Shown piece by piece: positions 1 through 8,643 of a stretch of DNA of 55,251 nt. This DNA comes from Nitrospiria bacterium (lineage in GTDB: Bacteria; Nitrospirota; UBA9217), in contig CAKKRC010000010.1 of assembly GCA_919902495.1 (NCBI GenBank), forward strand, positions 1 through 55,251, written 5' to 3'. Position 1 is the stretch's first letter. The number at the start of each line of letters is the position of its first letter. The notes under the pieces are model-generated. The model had not been told where the DNA came from. It searched no databases and saw only the letters and a program-made list of their open reading frames with translations. Both the position numbers and the translations under genes were made by a program.

Positions 1-2
1 TC

Positions 3-1940
3 GAAAAGGAGATCTCGAAGGACGAGATCCTCGAACTCTACCTCAACAAGATCTACTTCGGGCACGGCGCCTACGGCGTACAGATGGCCGCCAAGACCTA
101 TTTCGGCAAGGACATCGCGAGCGTCAACCAGGCGGAGGCGGCGCTGCTGGCGGGCCTGCCGAAATCGCCCATGGTCTACTCGCCGTACAGCGATATCGAC
201 CTGACGAAGCTGCGGCAGTCCCAGGTCCTCAAACGGATGGTGGATGAGGGCTATCTCAACGAGGCCCAGTCCGCTGCGATCTACAACCAGCCCCTGAACC
301 TGGAAAATCTGAGGTCCCAGGAGGAACTGGCCCCGCATATCGTCGATCATATCCGCAAATACATCCTGAACAAGTACGGCGAGGAGAAGCTCTACCACGG
401 CGGCATCAAGGTCTACCTCTCCATAGACCTCGACCTGCAGCGCGCCGCGGTGGCATCGCTCAAGGAAGGCCTCCGCGCGCTGGACAAGCGGCAGGGGTTC
501 CGCGGCCGCGTCGGCCGCAAGGATGTGAAGCCCGCCGCGGCCCAGCTGGGCACGCTCCGGGTGGTGGTGAAGCCGGGCGAGGTGTTCAACGCCCACGTGC
601 TCGCCGTGGGCGACTACTACCTTACGGTCAAGGGCCGCGGGATGGTTGGATACATCGTGAAGGAAGACATGGCCTGGGCGCTCATCAAGCCCAAGAAGCG
701 CAAGGACGATCCCGATGAGTTCAAGGCCCCGTCCGAGATCATTCAGCCCGGCGACATCGTCAAGGTCCGCTTCAAGGACTATGACAAGAAGAAGCAGACC
801 GCCTCGTTCCTGCTGGACCAGACGCCGCTGGTGGAAGGGGCCGTGGTCGTCCTCGAGCCCTACACCGGCTATGTCCGCGCCATGGTCGGCGGGTATGATT
901 TCGTCGAAGGCGGGTTCAACCACGCGACGGACGCCAAACGCCAGCCCGGTTCCGCCTTCAAACCCTTTATTTACGGGGCTGCGCTCGAAGCGAAGGACGG
1001 TGACCACTACCGGTATACCCCGGCAACGATCGTCTTCGACCTGCCCGTCATCCATGAGCAGACCGAGCAGGACAAGAAGGGATGGAAACCGACGAATTAC
1101 GACGAACGGTTCCTCGGCCCCATGCGCATGCGGACGGCACTGGCCCTGTCGCGGAACGCCGTCACCGTGCGGTTGCTGGAGGACATCGGCCTGTCCCGGG
1201 CCGTGACCTTCGCGCGGAAGGCCGGCATCACGAGCCCCATCAATGAGGACTATACCTCCGCGCTCGGCTCTTCGGTCGTGTCGCCCCTTGAGCTCACCTC
1301 CGCCTACGCGACCTTCGCTTCGCAGGGCATCCGGTCCGAGCCGATCATGATCAAGAGCATCGTCGACGGCAGGGGCGTCGTGCTCGAGGGATATGACCCT
1401 CAGCCCCAGGAGTCCGTGGACAGGATCACGGCCTACCTCGTGACGAGCCTGCTCAAGAGCGTGGTGGATGACGGGACCGGGAGGGGCGCGAAAGGATTGA
1501 ACAAGCCGCTGGCCGGCAAGACGGGGACCACCAACAACTATGTGGACGCCTGGTTCGTGGGGTACAGCCCGAGCATCGTGACCGGCGTCTGGGTGGGCTA
1601 CGACAACGCCAGCGCATCGCTGGGAGACAGGGAAACCGGAGCGCGGTCCGCGCTTCCCATCTGGGTGGGCGTGATGGCCAGGGCCCTGGCGGACAAGCCG
1701 GTCGAGGAATTCCCGGTGCCCGACGAGGTGGTGTTGACGAAGATCGATCCGGAGACGGGATTGCTCGCCCGGGAAGACGCGGCCGACGCCGTTCCCGATG
1801 TGTTCCGCAAGGGCACCGAGCCCACGCAATTTGCCCAGACCAAGGGCGGACCCAAGGCGGGACAGTTCTATATGCTTGACCAGGGCGAGGGCGATTTCAC
1901 GCTTATCAAGAAAAAGAAGGCCGAAGAGGCCGAGGACTGA
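3..1940 (+). CDS. mrcA: Class A penicillin-binding protein 1A (5' truncated)
   Basis: Bifunctional peptidoglycan glycosyltransferase/transpeptidase anchored in the inner membrane. The frame is open to the left edge, so the signal anchor and the start of the glycosyltransferase domain lie outside the window. Seen: the glycosyltransferase signature (ELYLNKIYFGHGAYGVQ) at the edge, an inserted OB-like segment around nt 540-830, then the transpeptidase motifs SAFK (catalytic Ser at nt 951), SRN (nt 1149) and KTGTT (nt 1518). The C-terminus is Lys/Glu-rich. The first ATG in the window (nt 84) lies inside the glycosyltransferase domain and is not the start. The OB-type insert favours PBP1A over PBP1B or 1C. 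It lies upstream of ileS with a repeat-bearing gap between them. Confidence 0.93.
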   Translation, partial: EKEISKDEILELYLNKIYFGHGAYGVQMAAKTYFGKDIASVNQAEAALLAGLPKSPMVYSPYSDIDLTKLRQSQVLKRMVDEGYLNEAQSAAIYNQPLNLENLRSQEELAPHIVDHIRKYILNKYGEEKLYHGGIKVYLSIDLDLQRAAVASLKEGLRALDKRQGFRGRVGRKDVKPAAAQLGTLRVVVKPGEVFNAHVLAVGDYYLTVKGRGMVGYIVKEDMAWALIKPKKRKDDPDEFKAPSEIIQPGDIVKVRFKDYDKKKQTASFLLDQTPLVEGAVVVLEPYTGYVRAMVGGYDFVEGGFNHATDAKRQPGSAFKPFIYGAALEAKDGDHYRYTPATIVFDLPVIHEQTEQDKKGWKPTNYDERFLGPMRMRTALALSRNAVTVRLLEDIGLSRAVTFARKAGITSPINEDYTSALGSSVVSPLELTSAYATFASQGIRSEPIMIKSIVDGRGVVLEGYDPQPQESVDRITAYLVTSLLKSVVDDGTGRGAKGLNKPLAGKTGTTNNYVDAWFVGYSPSIVTGVWVGYDNASASLGDRETGARSALPIWVGVMARALADKPVEEFPVPDEVVLTKIDPETGLLAREDAADAVPDVFRKGTEPTQFAQTKGGPKAGQFYMLDQGEGDFTLIKKKKAEEAED

Positions 1941-1948
1941 GAAAACTG

Positions 1949-1982
1949 ACACGGGGACACGGGGACGCGGGGACACGGGGAA
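1949..1982. repeat. Short tandem repeat (ACACGGGG units)
   Basis: About four imperfect copies of an 8-10 base unit (GACACGGGGACAC type) directly follow the PBP1A stop. The gap to ileS (1941-2076) otherwise holds a fragment rich in TTTGCGAG/CTTTGCGAG, which resembles arms of the MITE-like repeats at 33.8 and 51.3 kb. No RNA gene or clear terminator was seen. Confidence 0.6.
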
Positions 1983-2076
1983 GAACCTAAAGAATTGAGC
2001 CGAACCTCTGCGTACTTTGCGAGCTTTGCGAGAGAAGACCCGTGATTTTGATTCGCCTGGATTAAGAAAGACAACT

Positions 2077-4863
2077 ATGGATTATAAGACGACCCTCAAT
2101 CTGCCGAAGACCGACTTCCCCATGAAGGCGAACCTGAAGGACCTCGAGCCCCGCACCATCGGCCGGTGGCAGGAGCAGGGGACCTATCGCCTGATCCAGG
2201 AACGGAACAAGGGCAAGCAGAGCTATATCCTCCATGACGGACCGCCCTACGCCAACGGCCATATCCACATCGGCCACGCGCTGAACAAGACCCTGAAGGA
2301 CATCATCGTCAAGTACAAGTCCATGTGCGGGTTCTCCTCGCCCTACATTCCCGGCTGGGACTGCCACGGCCTCCCCATCGAGCACCAGGTGCTCAAGAGC
2401 CTGGGCTCGAAGAAGGATTCGATGTCGCAGGCGGAGATCCGGAAGCTCTGCCGCGACTATGCCGGGAAGTTCATCGACATCCAGCGAGAGGAGTTCAAGC
2501 GGCTGGGCGTGTTCGGCGACTGGGACGATCCCTACCTTACCATGAACTATGCGTACGAGGCGGCCATCGTGCGCGAACTCGGAAAGTTCGTGGGCACCGG
2601 CGGCGTCTACAAAGGCAAAAAACCCGTGTACTGGTGCGGGTCCTGCGAGACGGCCCTGGCCGAGGCTGAGGTGGAATACGGCGACCACGAATCGCCGTCC
2701 ATCTCCGTCAAGTTCGCTTTGCCCGGCGCGGAGAAAGCGCTCCCGTCGCTGACCGGGAAGAACGTCAGCATCGTGATCTGGACCACCACGCCCTGGACGC
2801 TCGTATCCAATTTGGCTGTCGCGCTCCATCCCCAGTTCGACTATGTCGCTTTCGATATCGGGAACAATGAGGTGCTGATCGTTGCCGAGGCGCTGCTTGC
2901 CCAATCGCTCCAGAAGTTCGGGATCACATCGCACACGGTCATCGAAAAGTTCAAGGGGAAGGCGCTGGAAGGGCTCAAGGCACGCCATCCCTTCATCGAC
3001 CGGGAGTCCCTGGTGATCCTCGGCGAGCATGTGACCCTAGAGGCGGGCACTGGCGCCGTGCATACCGCTCCCGGCCACGGCCAGGAAGACTACGAGGCCG
3101 GGCTCAAGTACGGTCTTGACGTCTATGCTCCCGTTGACCATAAAGCGCGGTTCACCAAGGAGGCCGGTGTCTTCGCGGGCGAGCACGTGCACAAGGCGAA
3201 CAAGAACGTCATCAGTCTGCTCAAGGAGAAACACGCGCTCCTTGCGGAGGAAAAACTTTCGCATTCGTATCCCCACTGCTGGCGGTGCAAGCACCCGGTC
3301 ATCTTCCGGGCCACGGAGCAGTGGTTCATCTCCATGAAGACGAACGACCTGCTGAAGAAGGTCGTAGAGAACGCGAACGCCGTGACCTGGGTGCCCGGAT
3401 GGGGCAAGGACCGGTTCCTCTCCATGGTCCAGGACCGTCCCGACTGGTGCATCTCGCGCCAGCGGGCATGGGGCGTTCCCATCGTTGCGTTCACCTGCAA
3501 GGACTGCCACACGCTGCTCCTCGACAAGGAGATCGTCGATCATGTGGCGGACATCGTCGCGAAGGAAGGCGCCGATATCTGGTTCACCAAGTCGCCTGCC
3601 GAACTGATGCCTGCCGGAACATCATGCAAGAAATGCGGCAAGAAGGAATTCGAGAAGGAGATGGACATCCTCGACGTCTGGTTCGACTCGGGTGTCTCCC
3701 AGGCGGCCGTGCTCAAAGAACGCAAGGAACTGTCCTGGCCCGCGGACCTGTACCTCGAAGGGAGCGATCAGCACCGGGGATGGTTCCAGTCGTCGCTCCT
3801 TGCCTCCGTCGGCACCACGGGCAGGTCGCCGTACCGCACAGTGCTGACCCATGGCTTCACGGTGGACGGCTCGGGCAAGAAGATGAGCAAGTCCTCGGGC
3901 AACGTGGTGGCGCCCCAGGAGGTCATCGACAAGTACGGGGCGGAAGTATTGCGGCTCTGGGTCTCGGCCGCCGACTACCGCGACGACATCCGCATCTCGC
4001 CCGAGATCCTGGCGCACCTCGCCGAGGCCTATCGCAGGATCCGGAATACCAGCCGGTACTTTCTGGGCAACCTCTCGGACTTCGATCCGGCGAAGGACAC
4101 CGTTGCCGACGACAAGCTCCTCGAGATCGACCGGTGGGCATTGCATCGGTTGCAGAGGCTGGTGCAGCGGGTGGGCAAGGCCTACGATGATTTCGAGTTC
4201 CACATCGTGTTCCATTCGATCCATAATTTCTGCGCCGTGGACATGAGCGCCTTCTACCTCGACATCCTGAAGGACCGGCTGTACACGGCGAAGGCCGCAT
4301 CGCCGGAGCGGCGGTCAGGCCAGACCGTCATGCACCGGATACTCTCAACGCTGGTGCGGCTCATGGCGCCGGTGCTTTCGTTCACGGCAGACGAGGTCTG
4401 GGCGTATATGCCCGGAGAGAAGAAGCAGTCCAGCGTGTTCCTCTCTGACTTTCCGAAGGCCGAGGACCGGTATATCGATGATAGTCTCGAGGCGCGGTGG
4501 GACAAGCTTCTCGCGGTGCGCGGCGAGGCCGCGAAGGTGCTCGAGGGGCTCAGGAAGGACAAGAAGATCGGCCATTCCCTTGACGCGGGCGTGACGCTCT
4601 ATGCGGAGCCTGGCCTCCATGAGCTCCTGAAACAGTACGAGAAGGACCTTCCCTTCATCTTCATCGTGTCTGCCGCGGAGCTGGCAAAAGAATCCGAGGC
4701 ACCTGCCGACGCCTTCACCAGCGACACGGTCAAAGGCCTGAAGATCACGGCCGGCCAGGCGAAGGGCGGGAAGTGCGGCCGATGCTGGATGTACAGCACG
4801 GCCATCGGAGCGGTGAAGGAACACCCGGAGATCTGCGGAAGATGCGCGGGGAATCTGGCATGA
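2077..4863 (+). CDS. ileS: Isoleucyl-tRNA synthetase
   Basis: Charges tRNA-Ile in the cytoplasm (class I aminoacyl-tRNA synthetase, 928 aa from this start). Seen: the HIGH motif (HIHIGHA, HIGH at residues 64-67), the CP1 editing domain in the middle, and KMSKS at residues 602-606. The anticodon-binding domain follows, then a C-terminal zinc finger with CGRC pairs near residues 900-925. The ATG at 2077 gives the expected N-terminus (MDYKTTLNLPKTDFPMK); an upstream ATG at 2017 would add 20 residues of repeat-derived sequence. Length and motif order match the bacterial type with a C-terminal zinc finger. lspA follows after 40 nt, a common arrangement. Confidence 0.97.
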   Translation: MDYKTTLNLPKTDFPMKANLKDLEPRTIGRWQEQGTYRLIQERNKGKQSYILHDGPPYANGHIHIGHALNKTLKDIIVKYKSMCGFSSPYIPGWDCHGLPIEHQVLKSLGSKKDSMSQAEIRKLCRDYAGKFIDIQREEFKRLGVFGDWDDPYLTMNYAYEAAIVRELGKFVGTGGVYKGKKPVYWCGSCETALAEAEVEYGDHESPSISVKFALPGAEKALPSLTGKNVSIVIWTTTPWTLVSNLAVALHPQFDYVAFDIGNNEVLIVAEALLAQSLQKFGITSHTVIEKFKGKALEGLKARHPFIDRESLVILGEHVTLEAGTGAVHTAPGHGQEDYEAGLKYGLDVYAPVDHKARFTKEAGVFAGEHVHKANKNVISLLKEKHALLAEEKLSHSYPHCWRCKHPVIFRATEQWFISMKTNDLLKKVVENANAVTWVPGWGKDRFLSMVQDRPDWCISRQRAWGVPIVAFTCKDCHTLLLDKEIVDHVADIVAKEGADIWFTKSPAELMPAGTSCKKCGKKEFEKEMDILDVWFDSGVSQAAVLKERKELSWPADLYLEGSDQHRGWFQSSLLASVGTTGRSPYRTVLTHGFTVDGSGKKMSKSSGNVVAPQEVIDKYGAEVLRLWVSAADYRDDIRISPEILAHLAEAYRRIRNTSRYFLGNLSDFDPAKDTVADDKLLEIDRWALHRLQRLVQRVGKAYDDFEFHIVFHSIHNFCAVDMSAFYLDILKDRLYTAKAASPERRSGQTVMHRILSTLVRLMAPVLSFTADEVWAYMPGEKKQSSVFLSDFPKAEDRYIDDSLEARWDKLLAVRGEAAKVLEGLRKDKKIGHSLDAGVTLYAEPGLHELLKQYEKDLPFIFIVSAAELAKESEAPADAFTSDTVKGLKITAGQAKGGKCGRCWMYSTAIGAVKEHPEICGRCAGNLA

Positions 4864-4865
4864 AG

Positions 4866-4898
4866 AATTGCGGATTTCGGATTGCGGATTGCGGAGTT
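4866..4898. repeat. Short tandem repeat (GGATTGC units)
   Basis: Between the ileS stop and lspA there are three to four near-copies of a 7-9 base unit (GCGGATT/CGGATTGCGG). No promoter was seen, so ileS and lspA are probably cotranscribed across it. Confidence 0.55.
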
Positions 4899-4903
4899 AA
4901 CGT

Positions 4904-5422
4904 ATGAAAAACAAATACGCCTGGTTCTCAGCCATCATCGCAGCGATCATCCTTCTGGACCAGCTCACGAAACAACTGGTCGTCCGGTCGTTCAATCTGC
5001 ACGAAAGCGTGCGGATCATCCCCGGTTTTTTCGATCTCACCTATGTCCGGAACCCCGGCGCCGCCTTCGGATTTCTGGCCGGCGCCCCAGGGGTGTGGCG
5101 GAGCATTTTTTTCATCACGGTCTCGATCGTCGCCCTGGCGGTGATCGTCGCCCTGGTCCGTCAGACCCGCGACCGCCTGTCGCTCATCGCGCTGTCGCTC
5201 ATCGGCGGCGGGGCCGTGGGGAACCTTATCGACCGCATTCGTTTTGGCGAAGTGGTCGATTTCATCGATTGGTATTATCGTGCGTTCCATTGGCCGACCT
5301 TCAACATTGCTGATTCGGCGATCACCATCGGCGTGGGGCTCCTGGCGATCGACATGCTGTTGCCGAAAAAGCAGCTTACCGCTGAGGACGCCGAGGAACG
5401 TCAAAGGCTTCATCACGAATAA
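4904..5422 (+). CDS. lspA: Lipoprotein signal peptidase (signal peptidase II)
   Basis: Inner-membrane aspartyl protease that removes the signal peptide from diacylglyceryl-modified prolipoproteins. Four hydrophobic segments are visible. The catalytic aspartates lie in GNLIDRIRFGEVVDFID and FNIADSAITIG, with the conserved N-terminal DQLTK and the RNPGAAFGFL loop. At 172 aa it is slightly long for the family. The last ~16 residues (LTAEDAEERQ...) are encoded by sequence resembling the GCTGAGGACGCCGAGG repeats common in such genomes, so the C-terminus was probably extended into an intergenic repeat. With lgt downstream it supplies maturation for the many lipoproteins in this window. Confidence 0.96.
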   Translation: MKNKYAWFSAIIAAIILLDQLTKQLVVRSFNLHESVRIIPGFFDLTYVRNPGAAFGFLAGAPGVWRSIFFITVSIVALAVIVALVRQTRDRLSLIALSLIGGGAVGNLIDRIRFGEVVDFIDWYYRAFHWPTFNIADSAITIGVGLLAIDMLLPKKQLTAEDAEERQRLHHE

Positions 5423-5574
5423 CACGAATCCCTCCCCCTTGATGGGGGAGGTTAGGTGGGGGTGACGTGCATAGACCGTTAACCGCTTCACCCTCCCCTT
5501 GATCCCCTCCCATCGCAGGGAGGGGGATGATTAATACAGGATATTTCGTACGTGATATTCGTGTTCGTGATATT
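5411..5574. repeat. MITE-like nested inverted repeat between lspA and lgt
   Basis: Outer arms ATCACGAATAACACGAAT (5412) and ATTCGTGTTCGTGAT (near 5558) are inverted. Inside are C-rich/G-rich palindromes (CCCTCCCCCTTGATGGGGGAGG and CCCTCCC...GGGAGGGGG). The left arm overlaps the lspA 3' end. There is no ORF of interest, so it could form a cruciform or long hairpin in the lspA-lgt transcript. Confidence 0.65.
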
Positions 5575-5603
5575 AGACTTAACCGTGTCCTCCAAGGTGA
5601 TCC

Positions 5604-6446
5604 ATGCATCCCATTCTATTTGAAATACCAAAGATCGATCTCGGCAGCTGGGTGCTCGGGCCCATTCCCATCCGGCTCTACGGCCTGATGATCGGCATCG
5701 GTTTCCTGGTCAGCATTTGGCTCGCCTCGCGTCAGGCGAAGAAGGAAGGCATCGATCCCGACCGCATCATGGACATGGGCGTCTATCTCCTGCTCGCGGC
5801 CATCGTCGGGTCCCGGCTTTTCTACGTGCTGGTCAATCTCCAGGAGTTCCAGCGGAACTGGCTCGACGTCTTCGCCATCTGGAAGGGCGGGCTGGTGTTC
5901 TACGGCGGGCTGATCGGCGCGGTCGCCGTGGGCATCTGGTACGTGCGGAAGCATGGCCTCCCGGTCTGGAAGACCGCGGACATCGTGGCACCCTACATCG
6001 CCCTGGGCCACATGTTCGGTCGTTTCGGATGTTTCTTTGCCGGGTGCTGCTACGGCGCGCCTTGTCATACGTCCCTGGGCATCGTCTTCACCGACACCCA
6101 TTCCCTGGCGCCGCTCGGCGTGTCGCTCTACCCGACCCAGTTGTTCGAGGCGGGAGGCGAGTTCGTGAACTTTCTCATCCTGTTCACCCTGTACCGCTAC
6201 CGGAAGTTCGACGGCCAGGTGTTCTGGGCCTATCCCGCGCTCTATTCCGTCCTGCGCTTCATCGTCGAGTTCTTTCGCGGCGACACGGCGCGGGGCGTCT
6301 ATTTCGGCGGCGCGATCTCCACTTCGCAGATCGTCTCACTCGGGATGTTCTTCGTCTCCCTGTTCATGCTCTGGCGGCTGGGGCGGAAGAGTCAGGTTGA
6401 GGCCGAGCCTGAGCTCAAGGTAAAACCGAGCAAGTCCAAGCCCTGA
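5604..6446 (+). CDS. lgt: Prolipoprotein diacylglyceryl transferase
   Basis: Transfers diacylglycerol from phosphatidylglycerol to the lipobox Cys, the first step of lipoprotein maturation, in the inner membrane. Its 280 aa with about seven hydrophobic segments are typical. Conserved features are seen: the N-terminal IRLYGLMIGIGF, the HMFGRFGCFFAGCCYG signature (Lgt family), YPTQLFEA and the C-terminal RFIVEFFRGD. The extra Cys residues in FAGCCYGAPC are usual in many proteobacterial Lgt proteins. It follows lspA across an inverted-repeat element. The C-terminal tail is short and Lys-rich (cytoplasmic). Confidence 0.97.
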   Translation: MHPILFEIPKIDLGSWVLGPIPIRLYGLMIGIGFLVSIWLASRQAKKEGIDPDRIMDMGVYLLLAAIVGSRLFYVLVNLQEFQRNWLDVFAIWKGGLVFYGGLIGAVAVGIWYVRKHGLPVWKTADIVAPYIALGHMFGRFGCFFAGCCYGAPCHTSLGIVFTDTHSLAPLGVSLYPTQLFEAGGEFVNFLILFTLYRYRKFDGQVFWAYPALYSVLRFIVEFFRGDTARGVYFGGAISTSQIVSLGMFFVSLFMLWRLGRKSQVEAEPELKVKPSKSKP

Positions 6447-6587
6447 CCATCTCGCCGACCACGGTGTATCCTCAACCACATCCACCCCATTGTCGTCAAG
6501 GCCTGCATCAGCGCAGGACCGGGCTGCAATAAACTGCTTTCTTCTGCTCCCGCCTCCCCGCATATCACCACGCTATCGGCAACCCAG

Positions 6588-6637
6588 TGCTATAATCAAG
6601 CCAGCAGTTGCGCCCCCCCCCGTCCCCCCCCCCCCCC
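6588..6637 (+). promoter_or_regulatory. Extended -10 promoter followed by C9 and C14 homopolymer tracts
   Basis: TGCTATAAT (6588-6596) is an extended -10 element; no good -35 is visible. About 15 bases downstream, in the predicted 5' leader of the lipoprotein gene at 6745, lie runs of nine C (6613-6621) and fourteen C (6624-6637). Such tracts slip readily and could alter leader structure or initiation, but this is inference. The rest of the lgt-to-lipoprotein gap (6447-6744) shows nothing else recognisable. Confidence 0.5.
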
Positions 6638-6744
6638 TCTCAGCGATGCCCGCTTAGAAGGGCGCGCACAGCTTCTCTTCGACAGGAAATAGTAGCAATC
6701 CCGCAATGGCCGCACGGCAGGCTTTCCTGCACAAGGAGGGCATT

Positions 6745-8268
6745 ATGAATAGGTTAGGACATTTGTTCACTGTGGGCCTCGTGATGAGCATCGTTGTTTC
6801 CTGCAGCAGCGGGGGAGGAGGCGCGGCTCCCGCGCCCGGCAAGGCCTGGCACCATCCCGCGTCCCTTTCCGACAACATAAGCCCCGACGGCTCGACGGCG
6901 ATGGTCCCCAGGGCCGCCGCGGACGCAAGCGGCGCCGCGCTTGTCGTCTGGTCGCAGAACGACGGCAGTTTCTTCCGCGCCTACAAGAGCGAGTTCCGGA
7001 ACGGTGTCTGGTCGCACCCGACCTCGACGGCAGAGCGGTTCGATCCAGGCGGCGCGCATGTGAACGGTCATCAGGCGGTCATGGACGACAATGGCAATAC
7101 GGTCATCGTATGGGTGCAGGACCAGCTGGGCATCTACAAGAGCGAATACCGGAACGGCGTCTGGACGCACCCCACGTCGTCCCTCGACCGCGTGAACAAC
7201 AACAGCACGACGGGCGCAACCGCCCCGCGGGTTGCAATGGACAACAGCGGCAACGCCATCATCGTGTGGCAGCAGTCCGACGGTTCCAAGCAGCAGATCT
7301 ATATGCGGGAATACCGCGGCGGCAACTGGTCCGCGGTACCGGCGCTGACGACCCGTTTCAGTCCGACGGGCCAGGACGCGTACAATGCGCAGGTAGCCAT
7401 GGACAACAACGGGAACGCGATCATCGTCTGGGAGCAGAACGACGGCACGTTCGGCACCACCTTTTCCCAGATCTACAAACGGGAGTACCGCGGCGGCAAC
7501 TGGGCCGCGGTGCCGGCGCTCACGAGCAGGGTCAGCCCGACGGGCGAGCACGCCTACTGGCCGCAAGTGGAGATGGATGACCTGGGCAACGCGGTGATCG
7601 CGTGGATGCAGTATTACGTCACCTCGACCGCCTGCGGGTTCATGGGATTCGCCGGGCCTTGCAGTGCCGTCTTCATGAGCGAGTATCGAGACAGCATCTG
7701 GACGTCGCCGACCTCAACTGCCCAGCATATCAGTCCGACGGCGAACAATACGACGACCTCCGTTCCCAGCGTTGCGATGGACGGCAACGGGAACGCCATC
7801 ATCGCCTGGGCGCAGTCCGACGGCGTTTCCCAGTGCACTACCGGGCCGGCCATGTGGTCCCCCTGTACCAATATCTTCAAGAGCGAATACCGGAGCGGCG
7901 TCTGGTCGCACCCGACGACGACGGCGCAGTTCATCAATCCGTCGGGGGCAGGGATCACCGCTTCCAGCCCGCAGGTCAGGATGAACGCGACGGGCGATGC
8001 GATCATCGGCTGGCGGGGCAACGCAAGCAGCAGCAACGACTGCATGGGATCGTCCATGCCCTGCAGCCAGATCTACAAGAGCGAGTACCGGAACAGCGCT
8101 TGGATCCATCCATCGAGCCTTGCCGACAACATCAGCCCGGACGGACAGGAGGCCAACCTCGGGGGCGTGGCCTTGAGCAACAACGGCAACGCGTTCATCG
8201 TATGGGGACAGCAGGACGGAGCGGTCCCCCAGTCGTACAGTCAGATCTTCATGAGCGAGTACCGGTAA
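6745..8268 (+). CDS. Lipoprotein with eight-repeat beta-propeller-like domain
   Basis: 507-aa predicted surface or periplasmic lipoprotein. The start at 6745 is set by AAGGAGG upstream; a 13-residue upstream extension lacks a site. The signal peptide ends in a VVSC lipobox, followed by SSGGGG. The body is about eight repeats of ~55-65 residues, each with a 'MD.NGNAIIVW.Q.DG' strand and a 'IYKSEYRNGVWTHPTS' strand, separated by 'ISPTG'. The protein ends exactly at ...FMSEYR, while the N-terminus begins W-H-HPASLSDNISPDG. The first and last half-repeats therefore complement each other, as in velcro closure of a beta-propeller. No catalytic motif was seen and the ligand is unknown. It is the first of a series of poly-Gly lipoproteins and ends in its own terminator. 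Confidence 0.88.
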   Translation: MNRLGHLFTVGLVMSIVVSCSSGGGGAAPAPGKAWHHPASLSDNISPDGSTAMVPRAAADASGAALVVWSQNDGSFFRAYKSEFRNGVWSHPTSTAERFDPGGAHVNGHQAVMDDNGNTVIVWVQDQLGIYKSEYRNGVWTHPTSSLDRVNNNSTTGATAPRVAMDNSGNAIIVWQQSDGSKQQIYMREYRGGNWSAVPALTTRFSPTGQDAYNAQVAMDNNGNAIIVWEQNDGTFGTTFSQIYKREYRGGNWAAVPALTSRVSPTGEHAYWPQVEMDDLGNAVIAWMQYYVTSTACGFMGFAGPCSAVFMSEYRDSIWTSPTSTAQHISPTANNTTTSVPSVAMDGNGNAIIAWAQSDGVSQCTTGPAMWSPCTNIFKSEYRSGVWSHPTTTAQFINPSGAGITASSPQVRMNATGDAIIGWRGNASSSNDCMGSSMPCSQIYKSEYRNSAWIHPSSLADNISPDGQEANLGGVALSNNGNAFIVWGQQDGAVPQSYSQIFMSEYR

Positions 8269-8325
8269 CAGGACCACGAGGTGCCGGCCGGGACATGATC
8301 TGCACGATCAAGTGATCGAAGCCAG

Positions 8326-8358
8326 GGCCCTCTGTCTGACATCGGCAGGGGGCCTTTT
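8326..8358 (+). terminator. Intrinsic terminator
   Basis: 11-bp stem (GGCCCTCTGTC / GGCAGGGGGCC, with G-U pairs) followed by TTTTCTTT. It ends the lipoprotein transcript. The trailer after it (TTGACCTCTTGCGTTCC) recurs after three other terminators in this region. The rest of the 375-base gap to the next gene holds the promoter at 8500. Confidence 0.85.
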
Positions 8359-8499
8359 CTTTGACCTCTTGCGTTCCTCTGAACGGCAGGCTATCGTTCT
8401 GTAGCGGCTTGTTTTCGCTAGCCTGCATAAAGGCGCTTGCACCATCGTGCAGTCATCTGCGCCGGCCCGCGAGCTTTTCCCGCCTCGTCAATAATCGGG

Positions 8500-8508
8500 T
8501 GCTATAAT
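8500..8508 (+). promoter_or_regulatory. Extended -10 promoter
   Basis: TGCTATAAT, the same element (GTGCTATAAT) as at 6587, about 135 bases before the start at 8644. No convincing -35. The ~130-base leader has no riboswitch that I recognise. Confidence 0.5.
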
Positions 8509-8643
8509 GTATGTATCGGTTTCCCTTCACTCAGCGGTCCTCATCTAAAAGGGATCGCGCGCTATTTGCATTCTTTTCACCGTCCCAAGCGGCCCGTCAG
8601 TGATCCTGTGCAGGCCCCTATCTCTCTAAAGGAGGGAACTTCC

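Noticed and set aside
1949-1982. CRISPR or attachment site
   Set aside because: Simple 8-10 base tandem repeat without spacers or integrase.
4882-5313. 143-aa plus-strand ORF overlapping lspA
   Set aside because: Arg/Pro-rich shadow of lspA in another frame.
8509-8643. Riboswitch (for example c-di-GMP class) in the lipoprotein leader
   Set aside because: The conserved GEMM core was not found in this or the other lipoprotein leaders.
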